Both the position numbers and the translations under genes were made by a program. From contig JAFVRL010000209.1 in assembly GCA_017504325.1 (NCBI GenBank), positions 1 through 6,429 of the forward strand: a stretch of DNA of 6,429 nucleotides, in the 5' to 3' direction. Positions 5,969 through 6,429 of the stretch are shown piece by piece (position 1 is the stretch's first letter; the number at the start of each line of letters is the position of its first letter). This stretch comes from Lentisphaeria bacterium (GTDB lineage: Bacteria > Verrucomicrobiota > Lentisphaeria > Victivallales > UBA1829). The notes under the pieces are model-generated. The model made no database searches, was not told the DNA's origin, and was given only the letters and a program-made list of their open reading frames with translations.

Positions 5969-6429
5969 TCATTTCTTCAGAAAAAGTTTTTCCCGGATCA
6001 TTTTAAAATCTGCCTTTTTCCCCTGATAAAATACTCTGCCTCGCCCGGGTTCGAGAGTGATTTTATCTTTATCCGCCTCTTCCCCGGTAAGCAGATCATA
6101 AAGAGGATCTTTTCCGGGAAGAGCCAGAGAGAAGGTCTGGGCGGATGCCCACTCAAATCCCTGCAAATTATCTTTATCGGAATAAAGCTGGGTATTGACA
6201 TTTGTCAGAATGGGATTATTTTTATCCCACCTTGCCAGAAGGGTATTGACGGGCAGATAGAATGATCCCGGCATATCCGGATGTTTGAATTCTCTCACCC
6301 ACACCGTTTTGGAACTTGTTTTCAATTCTTTCCTTACTTCCTGTTTATACCAGGAGGCAAAAAGCGGGAAGAGTGCCTTTACTTCAGAAAGACATTCGCC
6401 CATTTCCGTCCAGTAAAACTGCGGTGTAA
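5969..6429 (-). CDS. Unrecognised protein, C-terminal 153 residues (runs off right edge); possibly a glycosidase C-terminal domain
   Basis: The frame is open to the right edge, so the start is outside the window; an internal Met at 6403 is not a convincing start because the frame continues upstream with TPQFYWTE and it has no ribosome site. The visible part begins with a helix-like segment (EMGECLSEVKALFPLFASWY) and continues into beta-rich sequence. It includes FYLPVNTLL, a Trp/Phe segment FEWASAQTFSLALPGKDPL, YDLLTGEE, and TLEPGRGRVFYQGK. Alternating beta strands and the 'DLLTGE ... PGRGRVF' pattern resemble C-terminal beta-sandwich domains of large glycoside hydrolases, but I recognise no family motif. 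No membrane segment is visible in this part. It converges with the transporter gene and ends at TGA 5969-5971, just before the terminator. Confidence 0.7.
   Translation of the reverse strand, partial: TPQFYWTEMGECLSEVKALFPLFASWYKQEVRKELKTSSKTVWVREFKHPDMPGSFYLPVNTLLARWDKNNPILTNVNTQLYSDKDNLQGFEWASAQTFSLALPGKDPLYDLLTGEEADKDKITLEPGRGRVFYQGKKADFKMIREKLFLKK

Noticed and set aside
6040..6060. GGTTCGA, resembling a tRNA T-loop
   Set aside because: No acceptor stem, anticodon arm or CCA end fits around it, and it lies inside the right-edge coding frame.
1..6429. CRISPR array, insertion sequence ends, attachment sites or defence genes
   Set aside because: I saw no spaced direct repeats, terminal inverted repeats, transposase or integrase motifs, or nuclease and toxin motifs on either strand.

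Overview
The window looks like a chromosomal segment of a fermentative, probably gut-associated bacterium that degrades carbohydrates. Base composition is in the mid-40s percent GC by eye. Genes are preceded by clear Shine-Dalgarno sites (AAGGA, AGGAGG) and two sigma70-like promoters can be read, which argues against Bacteroidota. A LacZ-type family 2 glycosidase, an AraC-type regulator relic, an acyltransferase of the GNAT_C type and beta-sandwich proteins together fit Lentisphaerota (Victivallales) or a Clostridia/Lachnospiraceae lineage. I lean to the former, but the sequence is not diagnostic.

Layout: (1) 1-1861, minus strand: a 391-residue GNAT_C-type acyltransferase followed 32 bp downstream by the N-terminal part of a LacZ-type beta-galactosidase that runs off the left edge. 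A promoter lies at 1913-1941, so the two are probably co-transcribed. (2) 1862-2407: a gap of about 550 bp without an intact gene. It holds that promoter, a decayed AraC-family regulator on the minus strand (1986-2321; a cupin-like start and a clear helix-turn-helix end, joined by an internal deletion and frame changes), and a good promoter (2356-2383) pointing right. (3) 2408-5916, plus strand: a cytosolic lipase-like alpha/beta hydrolase, then after 102 bp a three-domain calcineurin-like phosphoesterase, then after about 20 bp a ten-helix DMT/EamA transporter. (4) 5917-6429: a convergent junction with a terminator oriented for the minus strand, and the C-terminal part of an unrecognised, possibly glycosidase-like, protein that runs off the right edge.

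How they fit together: the left operon probably handles galactosides plus an acyl modification. The right operon couples an ester hydrolase, a phosphoesterase and a small-molecule permease, which may act on one phosphorylated or esterified metabolite; this is inference. The AraC relic sits between the two and may be the lost regulator of one or both. I found no CRISPR array, transposase, tRNA, rRNA or defence system. The most notable signals are the AraC relic, the unusual metal-site motifs of the phosphoesterase, the matching promoter elements flanking the relic, and a strong excess of the palindrome CCGG.
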